Below are positions 20,078 through 31,760 of a stretch of DNA of 64,000 nt, one piece after another (the first letter of the stretch is position 1; every line of letters begins with the position of its first letter). The stretch spans positions 16,627,807 to 16,691,806 of the forward strand of contig OY783206.1 of the NCBI GenBank assembly GCA_963678705.1, written 5' to 3'. The notes below the pieces were generated by a model. That model ran no database searches. It saw only the letters and a program-made list of their open reading frames with translations, and was not told where the DNA came from. This DNA is from Panorpa germanica. Taxonomy: Eukaryota > Arthropoda > Insecta > Mecoptera > Panorpidae. Made by a program: the position numbers and the translations under genes.

Positions 20078-21440
20078 TTAGTTGGTTAATAGGTCCTGAG
20101 TTACTTTCTTTTTTAGTCTGTGTACTACCGAATTATTGGACATTAGACAGCTGGCCCAATTGTTTGGATGTTCAAGTATTCTCTCTTTGTATGTTTTGAT
20201 TCTAAGCACTATTTCTTCATTGACTGTGGGTATATCCTGATCCCAATGTATTTTGTTATTAGGTACAAACCAAGGTGCATTCGTGACAATCCTTAGTATT
20301 CTAGGTTGGACTCTTTGGATTATTTCATAGTTGTATAATATATAACCATACCGGTTTAAGTATGGATTTGTAAAGCAGGAGTTTATTTTCTGTGCCTAGT
20401 TGTGACTTACGTCCTATCAGCCAGTACATCTTCCGCAGTTGTAGGACTAGTTGCTTTCTTTTTGTAAATATATGCTTCTTCCAAGTAAGCCCCCTGTCTA
20501 AGTGTATTTCCAGGTATCTCACATGGTTAGTCTGCGGTATATATTGACATTGTTTAATGTGATACTTCCCAGTAAACATTTTGGAGTCACTTCGCCATCA
20601 TGTCGACTGTGCGCATGACTTCCTTGTCAGGAAAGAGTTCATTTACAGTTCAGTTTCTCAAAGTCGTTCATATGAAATGTCTATATTATCGGTAACATAT
20701 CAAAACCACTCCATCTGTTGGAATACAAGTGAAGATAAAGTTGATGCGAACTATAATTGAAGTGCAATAGTGATAAAAACGTCACAAAAAGGAACACTTT
20801 ACCAAATTGTTTACTGGGTTGGGTAGTTTCCCTGTCTAGTTGGGAACATTCATCCATGAAGATAGTTTGTCCAGGTTTTAGCTGGATCATTATGCGATAC
20901 CAAGATTGCCGTATCGTCAGCAAAGGTTCCCGTCATTACTGAACTTTCCACAGGTAGGTCTGCTGTATATAATATACGCTACCCTGTGGTACTCCAGCCT
21001 GAATTTGACGGATGTTTGTTATTGCATCCTCATGTTTAAGCATAAAATATCTGTTTTCAATATATGATCTTAGTATACTGTAGAAGGTGGGAAGTTTTTG
21101 TTTAATTTTGCAAAGAAGTCCTTCATGCCACACATGCCTGTGAAATATCTAAGAATGCTGCTGAGCAAAACTCTTTCCTTTCAAAAGTCTGATGAATTTT
21201 ATTGACTATCCTGTGAACCTACTCAATAGTTCCATGTTTATACCTGAAGCCAAATTGGTGATCTGGAATGATGTTGTTTTCTGCAATATCCGGAAGCATC
21301 CTCGAAAGCAACAAGGATTCTGCAATTTTATTCGGTTTAAGAATCATCTTAAGCGCGTCTATTAAAACTTTCTTAGTTATCTGAAACACGATTTTAATTT
21401 TGATTGTACCATTGTAATAGCATAGGTTCAAGCTTTGTCC
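20078..21440 (-). pseudogene. Jockey-like LINE ORF2 fossil (reverse transcriptase to C-terminus)
   Basis: The minus-strand fragments appear in correct domain order: RT fingers with IPDHQFGFRYKHGTIE (21219-21300), the palm region with NRYFMLKHEDAI and IQAGVPQGSV (20950-21130), then YLEIHLDRGLTWKKHIF and LLYKSILKPVW of the RT thumb (20330-20560). The tail around ILRIVTNAPWFVPN and IPTVNEEIV ends in a stop at 20078. Frameshifts separate the pieces. The segment around the catalytic YADD motif is disrupted by a foreign ~190-bp repeat (20633-20823). Confidence 0.85.
20633..20823. repeat. ~190-bp dispersed repeat, copy 1, inside the LINE fossil
   Basis: From AAGAGTTCATTTACA to TTGTTTACTGGGTTG it matches 26003-26193 at roughly 85%, while the flanks differ. 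No terminal structure or poly(A) is seen. Confidence 0.7.
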
Positions 21441-22288
21441 CGTTCATTAGTGAGACATCTCAGAATGTTGAGTTTAAGTTAACGACCAAAACAATCTGCG
21501 TTATTATTTTGTTTGGCTGCATTTATGGCTTATATATTTATTAATTCTGATACAGGGTATTTTTTTCGTTTTTACTTTTTTATTTATTTTAATGTTTTTG
21601 CCATTGGGCACTACATTCTTCTGTCTTAACTCATTAAATTACATATCATTGTGCTTAATTGACTATTAATATGTATATTTTTCATTTTTTTAGAATAGAA
21701 AAGGAAAACTATTTGAAACACTGTTTTACCACTTTATTTTTAATGTGTTAGAATTAGTATTAAAGTCCGTATAATAATAAGTAATAAGTTTTATTTATTC
21801 TTGTTTACAACATTTATAATATCAAAAATGTATGTGTAGTTCGAGATAGCAGTATCTGACGTTAAATGATTACATTTTATGACGTCATGGGTTTACATTT
21901 TTTAATAAATTTGTCTTAAAATGATCTTGTTCTAACCAATCCCATTTTTAAATGTTATTGCACGTGTGAACGCGCCTTTATACTTACCTAAACCACGAAA
22001 CATCTCATTGGTTTTTCATTTGTTAAGCATTCAATTAGATATTTCCTTCTCTCTTGTGGTTTTGTAATACAATATACTGAAAATAATTTTCCAATCTGAT
22101 GATATTCAATTCCAGTATAGAACTAGAATGTTTATTGTCTTTCTCTATTTTTCTCTCTCTCTCTCTCTTATGTATGTAAATACCTGTCCCTTTCTATGGT
22201 TAACTTACCCCCATACTCTAAACTAATAATACAGTTATTTTTCGTATGTCTATCAATGTCAGTTGCCACAGCGCGTGGAGGTGAATGT
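21441..22288. other. No gene seen
   Basis: AT-rich sequence with a short CT repeat at about 22145-22167. Confidence 0.3.
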
Positions 22289-22318
22289 TTATGGAGGGGG
22301 TGATACGGGGGTTGGGGG
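22289..22318 (+). other. Potential G-quadruplex
   Basis: Four G runs of five or more within ~30 bases (GGAGGGGG, ACGGGGG, TTGGGGGG) stand out in an otherwise AT-rich intron. Confidence 0.5.
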
Positions 22319-22747
22319 GTGTCTTAGGAGTAGTACAGCAAAGCAGAATACGGTACAGCTACAGCTTGTTTGGTCTTTTCAATTTTTTTTGCTTGTCTTG
22401 TGTAGAAATATGGATATATAAATAGAATGTCTTCAAATGACAGAATTCAAATATTTACATTATGTTTTCCACAGATTTTTCTTTGAAAATATCTATCTAT
22501 ATAGGTACGTACTGATGTCGTACAAATCTATTGAGTTTTATGTTATGAAAGATTTCACTTTGTGGATTTCATTTTCGTGGGATTCGCGTATTTGTTCAAC
22601 TGAATGAATAAAAATAGACTTTGGTTTAAAATATAAACAGGTATAGTAACCCAGGCATATAGAACTCACGCACTACATTCATTTGTAACGGTTGTTACAT
22701 AAACCTCAAACAACAGTTACACTTGTAACAAATTTTCATTATTTAAA

Positions 22748-22830
22748 AATTAACAGGTCTTGTAGTGTAAAATTAACATTTGCTAGCTTGCCACAAGCTA
22801 ATTACAAAGTTCATTTCGTACTTCTCACAG
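22748..22830 (+). repeat. Single 82-bp monomer
   Basis: TCTTGTAGTGTAAAATTAACA through TTCTCACAGG matches the satellite unit of 15369-16095. The next element was inserted into its right edge, and further monomer sequence resumes at about 24760. Confidence 0.7.
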
Positions 22831-22835
22831 GAGTA

Positions 22836-24753
22836 GCCCAGTTGCAAAACCCGATATATGACAAAAAATGAAAAATCAAGTTATTGGTATCTGTGGATTC
22901 AGCTCGTTAATGGGCTTGGGTCCTCATTTTTCAGTTGTCGATTTTTCAATTGTTGATTGAAATTGATGTTAATAAATGTGTATTGGCGTGTCTATTTTAT
23001 TAAATATCTAAAAATTCACGGAGATATAGTAATTAAAAGTTTGAATTGTAGTTTTAGCGCTAGAAATGGTCGGCCATATTTGTATGACGTGAATGCATTT
23101 ATACGTCAGTTATTTGCTGAGTAGGTCAGTGCTGTGGTAATGTTCTGTAGCTGTTGGTATAGTCAAATAATCAAGTCAAGTCGAAGAATAATAAGTTTTT
23201 ATTTTATTTAACCCGGTTACGGCAGACATAATATTGAAATTTTATTGTTCCTTGAAATATATATAGCACAGATTTATGAGCTGTAAGGTTGGTAACCTTA
23301 CACAAGGATTGTGATGTGACATGCACTTGGAATGTGTACAACGTTCAATCCCTTTAATAATTAAAGAGACAAAATGACTTTTTAAATTGTTAATATCTCT
23401 AAGGTAATATCTCTAACATATAAGGAGTTATTAAAAAATAATTGAACATTTGAGGTGACAAAACTATGAGGTTTACGAGTAAAAAATCAAACATTAAATA
23501 ATAGAAAAGTTAAATTTAAAAATCCGGTCGGTTGCAGAACCAGGTATCTCTTATCGTCGGTCGGTTACAAAACCAGACATAAAGTGGAACGGGTGCAAAT
23601 CCAGGTACAGTTGGTTTAAATAGCATTGACAATATGGCCGTCGCGTATACGGTAGCAAAACCTGCTATAAGGTCAATAATAAAAGTATTTTTTGATTTAT
23701 TCTCTAAATTTATTAATAAAGTCAGTAATGTTTTGTTGGCAACACTGTTTAGAATCATCTGTCTTCCCTGCAGCCTGTATTTTATTGAGCAGATAGTTAA
23801 TTGTGTTTGTTTATAGTGTTTTTGTTAATTAATCTTTTGGTGATTCTTTTACTGTTTATTTTAATTATTTTCACTTAAGATTGTGTTTTTAAATAAAGTG
23901 GAAGTTGAAAATGCAGAAAATTATGCATACTAGCATATTGATGGTGCAGTTATTATTTTGCATGAAGATAGGAGTCAAGTTGATCTCGAACCTGTTGTTG
24001 TGAATGGTAAAGCTGATTGCTGCTGATATAATTAAGGAAATTACTTCATGAAAATGCAGAAAGAGAATAGAAATTCCCGAAAAATGAAAAAGAAGTGTTG
24101 CTTAACAAAACAGATAGTCAAGTAACCTACTCAAGTTCACAAAATGAACAAAAGGATGAAGGACAATTTGAATTGATGAATAATTTCTTGGAAAAGTTTG
24201 TTTAAGTTTTACACAGAATTTTAGAGCATTTGTCTAAAGTTAATCTTAAATATTAATCGATAGGAGTTTTAAAAATTTATTTTTCATTTTAGTAATCGTA
24301 TTTACTTTGTTTTTTAATTAAGTAGGTTTTGTAGATATAGGTACTTATCTAAATTAGATAATTACCTATGATGTAAATTTATTCTTTTAAAAATACAAAA
24401 TATTAATAATAATAATATTTTCTGCATTTCATTTTAAAAGTATGAATAATGGGGGTTCGAAGCAAACATTCAGAATGACTGATTTTGCAATCGATTTGAA
24501 AGAAAAAACAAAAAGTCGGTTGCAAAACCTGACAAAATCAGTCAAAACTGTTGCAAAACCAAACATCTTTGACTTTAGGTTGCAAAACCCGACATCTCGA
24601 AACTTCAAAGTTAATTAAATTTATAAACTTTTAAGTAAAATACGATGATATTTAAAAATTTAAAAAAATACCGGGAACGTTCTAACATATATAGTGACCC
24701 CTCCGAGTTTTTGCCATTTTCCCAAATTTCAACTGCAAATTTTGCAACTGGGG
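22836..24753. mobile_element. TA-flanked element with internal GGTTGCAAAACC motifs
   Basis: The ends GCCCAGTTGCAAAA and TTTTGCAACTGGGG are inverted repeats (13 of 14 match) and TA lies outside both, a Tc1/mariner-like target. The word GGTTGCAAAACC followed by GACAT or a variant recurs at 22843, 23525, 23561, 24513, 24549 and 24577. A MITE-1 copy is nested at 22909-23456. A decayed frame at about 23930-24200 (EDRSQVDLEPVVVNGKAD and following) may be transposase debris but matches no family I recognise. Confidence 0.6.
22909..23456 (-). mobile_element. MITE-1 copy, nested, left end missing
   Basis: Reverse orientation, from AATGGGCTTGGGTCCTCATT to ATTGAACATTTGAGGT. The terminal ~75 bases with the other inverted repeat are absent. 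Confidence 0.85.
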
Positions 24754-24908
24754 TACTCACATACAAATTGTCATATAGTGTTGTAGTTTCAAACTTGCTG
24801 GCGTACTACAAATTAGTGTTACATTGCGTTACATTTCTTCATTCAATTTTGAGCATGGTATCTCACACAGGTGGAACGTTGTTTATGAAAATAGTAACTT
24901 TAAAGTAA

Positions 24909-24965
24909 TTTGAATAATATTTGGCCAATCATGGCATTCAGAATATTCAAATATTTAAAATATGT
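24909..24965 (+). repeat. MITE-2 fragment
   Basis: ATTTGGCCAATCATGGCATTC and AGAATATTCAAATATTTAAAA match the central part of MITE-2 copy B (about 40000-40045). Confidence 0.5.
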
Positions 24966-25422
24966 ACAGAACGCTAAAACATTTCTGACTTCGTTACTAA
25001 CTTAGATTAAATTATCTATGCTTGCAATAACGCAATTCTATCTACACGGAATCCATGAACCGCGTTACACGAGGGATATATATAATATCTAAAAATAAAA
25101 CTGATAATTTGATCTTATTGAGACCACAAAATTAGGTTAAAACGCGGCTGGAAAAATCAAAACAACTTTTTTTATGTGCAATAATTATATAATATTGGTA
25201 GCAAACAGCGAGCAATATAATAACACACCATTGAGAGCGACAGTGGTGCCACCATTACACACAGCGGGTTGCGAATTAAATAAACATCGAAACAACTAAT
25301 AATCAGTTGGAAAATTATATTGAAAATTGAGAAAGAAAATCGTTTTTCTTATATTTTAGTTATATGTGTATAATTCTGAAAAAATAAATCTGTCTACTGC
25401 ACATTTTCCCTCCTTTTCCTTG

Positions 25423-25428
25423 TCATAG

Positions 25429-25464
<36 letters not shown>

Positions 25465-25723
25465 ACGTCGGCCTATTTCCGATGCTGAGTCCTATCACCG
25501 ACGACCTCCTTCAATGTTGGCAGTATTTATGGTGTCGTGGCCTCATATATGTGGACTACACCACTGCCTAATAACTGTATGATTATGTATGACCATAATC
25601 AATATAAGTTCATAATAACCAAACCCAGAAAATATATATCTGGTCCGGGGATCGAACCCGAAGACACAGCAGTCGGCGTCAAGCATCAATGCTCTCGCCC
25701 ACTGTGTCGTCTCATAGATTATA
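25423..25723 (-). mobile_element. tRNA-derived SINE with 12-bp target duplication
   Basis: TCATAGATTATA occurs at 25423-25434 and 25712-25723. Between them, read on the minus strand, is a tRNA-like head with a B-box-like GGGTTCGATCCCCGG (near 25650), an A-box-like GGGCGAGAGCATTGATGC (near 25690), a ~150-bp unrelated body, and a poly(A) tail seen as a T run at 25435-25459. This is the complete anatomy of a retroposed SINE. The 93-codon plus-strand frame across it is not a gene. Confidence 0.85.
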
Positions 25724-26002
25724 ATAAGAAAGCACACAAGGAATTTGATTTTGGATTGCGTGATTTTTCATCTATATTTTTATTTATAGTTAAAAAGTAC
25801 TTGTCTATCAAAATATGACCGCAAGTACTTTTAATTAAAATGTAATTAGTTAATTTTTATTAAATAAATTCGTTCACTTGTTTTGAAGATAAAATTATAA
25901 TTCATTTCAAGGAGAGATATATTAAGTTTGAGTTGCCCTTTTTCACTTGGACTCAACTTCTTGTCAACCAGGTCTAAACAGGTCACTTTCATTCATCTTT
26001 CA

Positions 26003-26193
26003 AGAGTTCATTTACAATTCAGTTTCTCACAATCGTTCATATTAAAAGTTTAATTTATCGGCTACAAATGGCGAAACCAGTCCACCTGTGGGAATACAAA
26101 TGAAGATAAAGTTGATGCGAACTATAATTGAATTGCGATAGTGATAGAAACGTCACAAAACAGGACACTTTACTAAATTGTTTACTGGGTTGC
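26003..26193. repeat. ~190-bp dispersed repeat, copy 2
   Basis: Counterpart of 20633-20823, with the same outer words AAGAGTTCATTTACA and TTTACTGGGTTG. Confidence 0.7.
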
Positions 26194-26406
26194 TACGCCA
26201 CTGGCCTACGGTATCACAAAATTCGCGGGTTTAACTATGACAGGGTTAATGTCAGAAACAAGGGATAAAGATATTTCGCTATGGGGTTAAATTTAGTGTA
26301 AAGGGAGAGATAAAAAAAATGAAGACGTCAAATCAAGACAGAATTGTTTAATCTTTTGGAAATAAACAAATAACGTTTAGATTTAACTTCGTCGTTTATG
26401 CAGCTA

Positions 26407-26663
26407 TTAAAAAGAATATGTATAGTTTAATGATATGGAAGTTTTGAACCAATTTGTGTCACATCTTAAGTTGGTAAGTCTGCTGAAGGTAGTCCTGTCT
26501 TTCATTAGGTTGGTCACTAATGTATTTGGATGGTTCACAACTCGGTCTTTATATTTCACCGTTCGAGTTTTAATTTCTTGTCTCACTGTAGGTATAGCAA
26601 GATCGTGGTACAGTGTTTCGTTTCTAATATACAACGGTGCATCTACAATCATGCGTAATAGTT
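26407..26663 (-). pseudogene. Jockey-like LINE ORF2 C-terminal tail
   Basis: LLRMIVDAPLYI, LAIPTVRQEIK and KYKDRVVNHPN correspond in order to the tail of the LINE fossil at 20078-20330 (ILRIVTNAPWFV, IPTVNEEIV, YKERILEHPNN). The LINE homology stops at the edge of the foldback palindrome. Confidence 0.8.
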
Positions 26664-27323
26664 CAAGATCCCAGGGCCGCCAGACATCACTTATTTTCTG
26701 ATGAACAAATTGTGTAAGATTGAGTAGTGTTAGTATGTACAATGATCGTATGCCTACCTGGTATCTTGACCAGGCGGCCATTTTCCAGGTGTCAGATAAT
26801 CAAGGTTTATGTCTCACTCACTCTCATGCGAACGGATAATGCCCTCTTGCTCCTACTCATAGCGGAATTAAAATTGGGTTTAGGCGATGTTTGGCCCCTT
26901 GAATCAACCTGTCCTCTTGTAAAACGTTTTAAAACAGTTGTCTTAAAAATACCTTGTACTACCTTGCAGACGTTTTAAAGCTGACATAAAAAATTACTTA
27001 AGCTCACTTATAGTCTGATGATCCATTTTTATATATGTTAGCGAGACAACTGTTTTAAAACGTTTTACAAGAGGGCAGGCTGATTCAAGGGGTCAAACAT
27101 CCCCTAGACCCAATTTTAATTCCGCTATGAGTAGTAGCGAGAAGGCATTATCTGTGCGCATGAGAGTGAGTGAGACATATACTTTGATTACCTGATACCT
27201 GTAAAACGGCCGCTTGGTCAAGTTAGCAGGTAGGCATATGATCATTGTACATACTAACACTACTCAATCTTACACATTTTGTACATCAGAAAATAAGTGA
27301 TGTCTGGCGGCTCTGGGATCTTG
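26664..27323. repeat. Foldback-type palindrome, two 280-bp arms with a 100-bp loop
   Basis: The arms 26664-26943 and 27044-27323 are reverse complements at about 90% by eye, starting CAAGATCCCAGGGCCGCC and ending CTCTGGGATCTTG. The loop is 26944-27043. The left arm abuts a LINE tail, and the right flank is unrelated. The structure fits a foldback element or an inverted duplication. A transcript through it would fold into a long hairpin. The short frames on both strands here belong to the arms and are not separate genes. Confidence 0.85.
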
Positions 27324-27461
27324 CTCTATAATGTCTTAGATTGGAATCTTTGTAAGATCTCAATGTTTGAGTTAGCTAATGTAATGTAGTCCAAAGTGGT
27401 TTGAGTACACGTTTATATATTAATAGTTTGTTTTCTATCTATAACTGGGAAAATAAGTTAA

Positions 27462-28213
27462 GGAGGAACCGGACGTACCGACAATGCAAAAAGTTTATCT
27501 CTCGGTAATACGAAATGCAAAATACGAAGTACATGAGGGACTAGCAAATATTGGGACTGTACCTTTGAAATTGAATTTTTCAATTCCCTATTAAACTGCT
27601 TTTTGCTTGTTAAAATGATTTTTTATGCATATAATAGTTTAATAAATTAAGAATTACCTATAATTAATATCAAATTTATATTAATTCAATTTAAATGCAA
27701 ATTAAATATTTTGAAAAAGGAATAATAAATTTTGCAACGCTGCAAATTTACGTGTGTGGTACAACGCATGCGTGATTTGGTTCTTTGACCAATAAATTGT
27801 TATATTTTATATAACATTTATTCCGATTTTGAATTTCCCGCTCAAATTGGCATTTGCAACGTTGCCGGCTTATAACCTACATTTACTGTTTCTTACTGGT
27901 TTTATTTAAATATTTTCGTAAATAGGTATCGTTTTGTCAATTTTCTTTTTGCAATAGTTACAGAAAAGATTATTTTATGTACATCTACTTTTTGAAAGCC
28001 GTGTCACCATTTTTTTATAGTTAAAAGTTATATTATGTGGTGAAATTGAGCTAAAAATGACTATTGTATGGAATGAATTTGTATGGAAAATGAAAAAGAA
28101 TTCTAGGAACCCTAGGTCTCTAAAATTTTGAGGCAGCATGTATTTTAACTATTTGTATCGACCCTCCAAATTTCACAACGTTTTCATCATTTACGTTAAC
28201 GTCCTGTACCTCC
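27462..28213. mobile_element. TTAA-flanked element, copy B (no nested retroelement)
   Basis: TTAA at 27458-27461 precedes GGAGGAACCGGACGTACC; the right end is ACGTCCTGTACCTCC followed by TTGA (mutated TTAA). It aligns throughout with 3517-4000 plus 11391-11617 and shows the unoccupied errantivirus target near 27975. Confidence 0.85.
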
Positions 28214-29060
28214 TTGACAACCATTAAAAGAATATAAAACTAATACAGCCTCTTCCATCACAAATTATTATTAGACGACACAAAAGAAAATTAAAAACAA
28301 AAAATAAATTGTTAACAAAAAAACAAACAAGCAAGCAATATCATCTGCTCGTATGAAACGTACCGTATTACGTGGACATAAAGAATGGTACGTTTAGTTA
28401 TATAGGCAATTATGTCCAAAAAAACAACCATCAAAAAAGAAACAAAGAAAGTAAGGTAAACGTGACCGGAAAAACAATGTGTAATCACTTTTAACGGATG
28501 AAGATACCGTGCCATGACAGCTATTGGGGGAGGGGAGGGTCTGACACAGTCGTATTGTAAAAGATCGCCGTTTGTGTTTAGATTCGTACAGGAGTCCTCA
28601 AACTATGGTTAGTAGACTCGTTTCATTCGGCCCGCGAAGTTTTAAGCCGGCAGGTCACTCTCGCTGAGACAGGCAACATCGAGTGTGTACTTAGCTTTCG
28701 CTCGCGTTGCCTCGGTTCATGAGCGTTATTTTGATACAAGTCAAAGGAAACGAGAGACTAGACACAAGACTCTCTCGGCAAATGTATCGCCCGAGTGACA
28801 TTGGGCGAGCCGAAGTCGAGAGTGAAATTGTTAAATCGGAGTCTTAGCCTATCGACAAATGTTTTGACAAATGTCTCTCCGAGAATGAACTGCCGGCATT
28901 ATAAACTAAGTTTAATCTATCTTCCTCTCGTTAGGCATCCTTCCCTCTTCTCTCTCTTACAACTTCCCTTATCCATCCACATATTTCAGTGTTCCCTTGC
29001 AATATCTCTGCTGATTTTTCATTCTCATCTTTCATCTTAAAAATTATGTTTAAAAAATTA
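28214..29060. other. No gene seen
   Basis: Short frames on both strands have no recognisable motif. 28600-28900 is locally richer in GC but shows no exon signature. Confidence 0.3.
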
Positions 29061-29620
29061 ATAGAGAATAGTACTTTACACGAGCACGAGACATTTCTCG
29101 TCTGGTCTCGTAAAACCGAGACAATACGAAACGAGACATTACCACATACAGCGAGACCCGAGAGTCTAGAAACTGGTCTCGTTGCCGTTACTTCTAAAAA
29201 AATTTTTGAGAAAAATAAACTAACAATCGACATTTTCTATTACAAAGAATAGTTTGGGTCATGTTAAATATTTCATTTTATAATTTTTTTACATCATTGC
29301 CGCAAAAATGTCGTTGAGTGTCAACCTGAAAGAAGGCCGAGATTAGATGAAAGTGATGATGCATTAAGTGAAATTGAATCAGTTGGTCAAATGCGTATAA
29401 AGTTTAATTTTATTTTTAAATTTGATTCAATTAATGGTGAGAAAAAAGCAATATGCTTTCTGTGTGAAAAATTTAGAAAAAAAAAAATACTTTGTTTAAT
29501 CTTAGGAGTAAGTTTTCATAATAACGATATATGACGAGACGAGACCGAGACTAGGAAAATACCTATTTTTTTTCTAAACTAACGAGAACGGGTTTCCTTC
29601 CTGCATGTTCTCTCGTCTAA
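29061..29620 (+). mobile_element. MITE-3 copy B (hAT-like)
   Basis: ATAGAGAA precedes TAGTACTTTACACGAGC, and the element ends with a worn TCTCTCGTCTAAGG. At 29308 a frame beginning ATGTCGTTGAGTGTCAA is the relic of the transposase N-terminus seen in copies A, D and E. The right target copy is not recognisable. Confidence 0.65.
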
Positions 29621-30251
29621 GGTAACTGATATCTAAATGCGACCGCAGACTGCAAAAATGTAGAGACTACTGCTATATTCAACTAAACGAAACATACAAC
29701 AACAAAATTTTCCATTTTCTAATATACTACAAGTACTTTTGGAGAGCTTTTCTTTTATATTTATTATTTTTAATGTAAGGTAAAATCTATATCATAAATT
29801 TCATTCATCAATTTTTTATTTATTTAGTGTATCGTCTCTTGTTTAGCATGCTACCCATCCCCCCATCCCCCTGTTGGTAAATATTACGATTTGGTTATAG
29901 CCCACTCTACCCGACGGCGATCCCACTCCATTTTATCCTAAAAATAAAATAACCAAGTATTTTTCCAGTCTTTTCCAGTTATGAATACTATTTCAGATCC
30001 ATCAATTCCAGCTCCAGCTCATCTTCTATATCGATATTTAATAATATTATACGTAAAGCATGCTAGACTGGAGCAGAGTAGACCTTTTATCTTTTTATCA
30101 TTTTTATTTTTATATGTTATTTACATTTATGTATATACTTTTATTTTATTGAGATATTTCAATAAAGAAATTGAAAAATAAATAAAATAGAAACATTTTC
30201 TACCAGTAGTCAAATTTCTTAATGTTTTAAACAAGAAACCTTTAAGCCATC
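29621..30251. other. No gene seen
   Basis: AT-rich sequence. The 66-codon frame at 29981 encodes a hydrophobic stretch without any family resemblance. Confidence 0.3.
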
Positions 30252-30883
30252 AATGGGCTTGTGTCCTATGTCTTAATTTCTATAAAAGTGTACTATATAT
30301 TGATAAAGTGGGTTACTAGAACCTCAAATGTTCAATTATTTTTTAATAACTCCTTATAAGTTAAGAGATATTAACAATTAAAAAAGTCATTTTGTCTCTC
30401 TAATTATTAAAGGGATTCAACGTTGTACACATTCCAAGTGCATGTAACATCACAATCCTTGTGTAAGGTTACCAACCTTACAGCTCATAAATCTCTGCTA
30501 TTTATATATCAAAATATCAAATATTATTTATAGCTCTGTCAAGGAACAATAAAATTCCAATATTATGTCTGTCTTAGTAGGGTTAAATAAAATAAAAACT
30601 TATTATTCTTTGATTTGACTTGATTATTTGACTACCAACGGCTACAAAACATTACCACAGCACTGACCTACTCAACAAATAACTGACGTTAAAATGCATT
30701 TCACGTCATACAAATATGGCCGACCATTTCTAGCGCTAAAACTACAATTCAAACTTTTAATTGCTATTTCTCCGTCAATATTTAGATATTTAATAAAATA
30801 GACACGCCAATACACATTTATTAACATCAATTTCAATCAACAATTGAAAAATCGACCACTAAAAAATGAGGACACAAGCCTAT
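30252..30883 (+). mobile_element. MITE-1, complete copy
   Basis: From AATGGGCTTGTGTCCTATG to GAGGACACAAGCCTATT, 632 bp, with imperfect inverted ends. The interior has a GTAAGGTTACCAACCTTAC palindrome and no coding potential. Confidence 0.9.
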
Positions 30884-30949
30884 TTGCAAACAAGAGTTAC
30901 CGGTCGGACTAAATAGAAGGCTGGAAGTAGTAATATAATAGTAGTTACT

Positions 30950-31760
30950 CACACCTACTTATTCAAAAAAGCCTTAATCAATATGTGAACAATATAACAG
31001 CCCACTAACGGTAAAGCATATTATTCTTCGATACTCAAGGTACGTCGCACAGACAAGGCTGTTATATGTCTGAGGAATATAAGCAGATATTTGAAAGCAG
31101 GGACTTATTGACTTTATCAATAAAATTAACTTAATCTTTTTATTTTAAGTACCCTTAGGCCCTCAGCACACGACGCGACTGGTTGCAAACCTTAGCCCCG
31201 AATCTGTCCGAACCAAAAGTGATTACAACTGTGTTGTTAGTGAGAGAATGAACGTGTTTACGAGTGAGATAAAACACACGGCACGAACGTAAACTGATTT
31301 CAAACTGGTTTTGATCATATATTCAGCGACTATATTTCTCGGTCGCAGGGCATTGTTGGTTTCTTGCTTTTGATGATGACATCATCAACAGAGATGTTTA
31401 CGAATACTATTGAAAAGTATTTAAATACATACATACAATCAAATATAACACAATAGAATCCCCTGTTTTGCTATTGTTAAAAATTCTATAGAGTCACGAT
31501 ACACGGCTCTACATGGCTCGAGCTCGTTTTCGTGTTTAGTTTGCAATCAGTCGACTCATGTGCCTTTCCTTGTGTTTTATCTCACTCGCATACACGTTCG
31601 ACCTCTCACCACAGTTATAATCGCATTCGCTTCGGGTAGATGCGGGGCTAAGGTTTGCAACCAGTCGTCTCGTGTGGGGAGTGCCTTACTAGTGTCCATA
31701 AGTTTTAAATTATGTATTGTAAATGTTTAAAAATGTATATATTGAGTAAGTTTCAATAGT
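30950..31760 (+). repeat. Dispersed repeat split by MITE-4
   Basis: 30980-31154 and 31686-31760 together match 54515-54790 (AGCATATTATTCTTC, AAGCAGATATTTGAAAGCAGGG, TTATTGACTTTATCAATAAAA, AATGTATATATTG). The copy at 54.5 kb has no MITE between TACCC and TACTCGTGTC. Confidence 0.7.
31158..31685. mobile_element. MITE-4 copy A (PIF/Harbinger-like)
   Basis: TTA flanks both ends (31155-31157 and 31686-31688). The ends GGCCCTCAGCACACGACGCG and CGTCTCGTGTGGGGAGTGCC are imperfect inverted repeats, extending through GACTGGTTGCAAACCTTA and its complement. A 3-bp TTA/TAA target is the hallmark of PIF/Harbinger. No frame is retained. Confidence 0.8.

Noticed and set aside
25537-25818. 93-codon frame and its minus-strand partner
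   Set aside because: Both lie across the SINE; similar residues at 39261-39476 come from the shared tRNA-like head.
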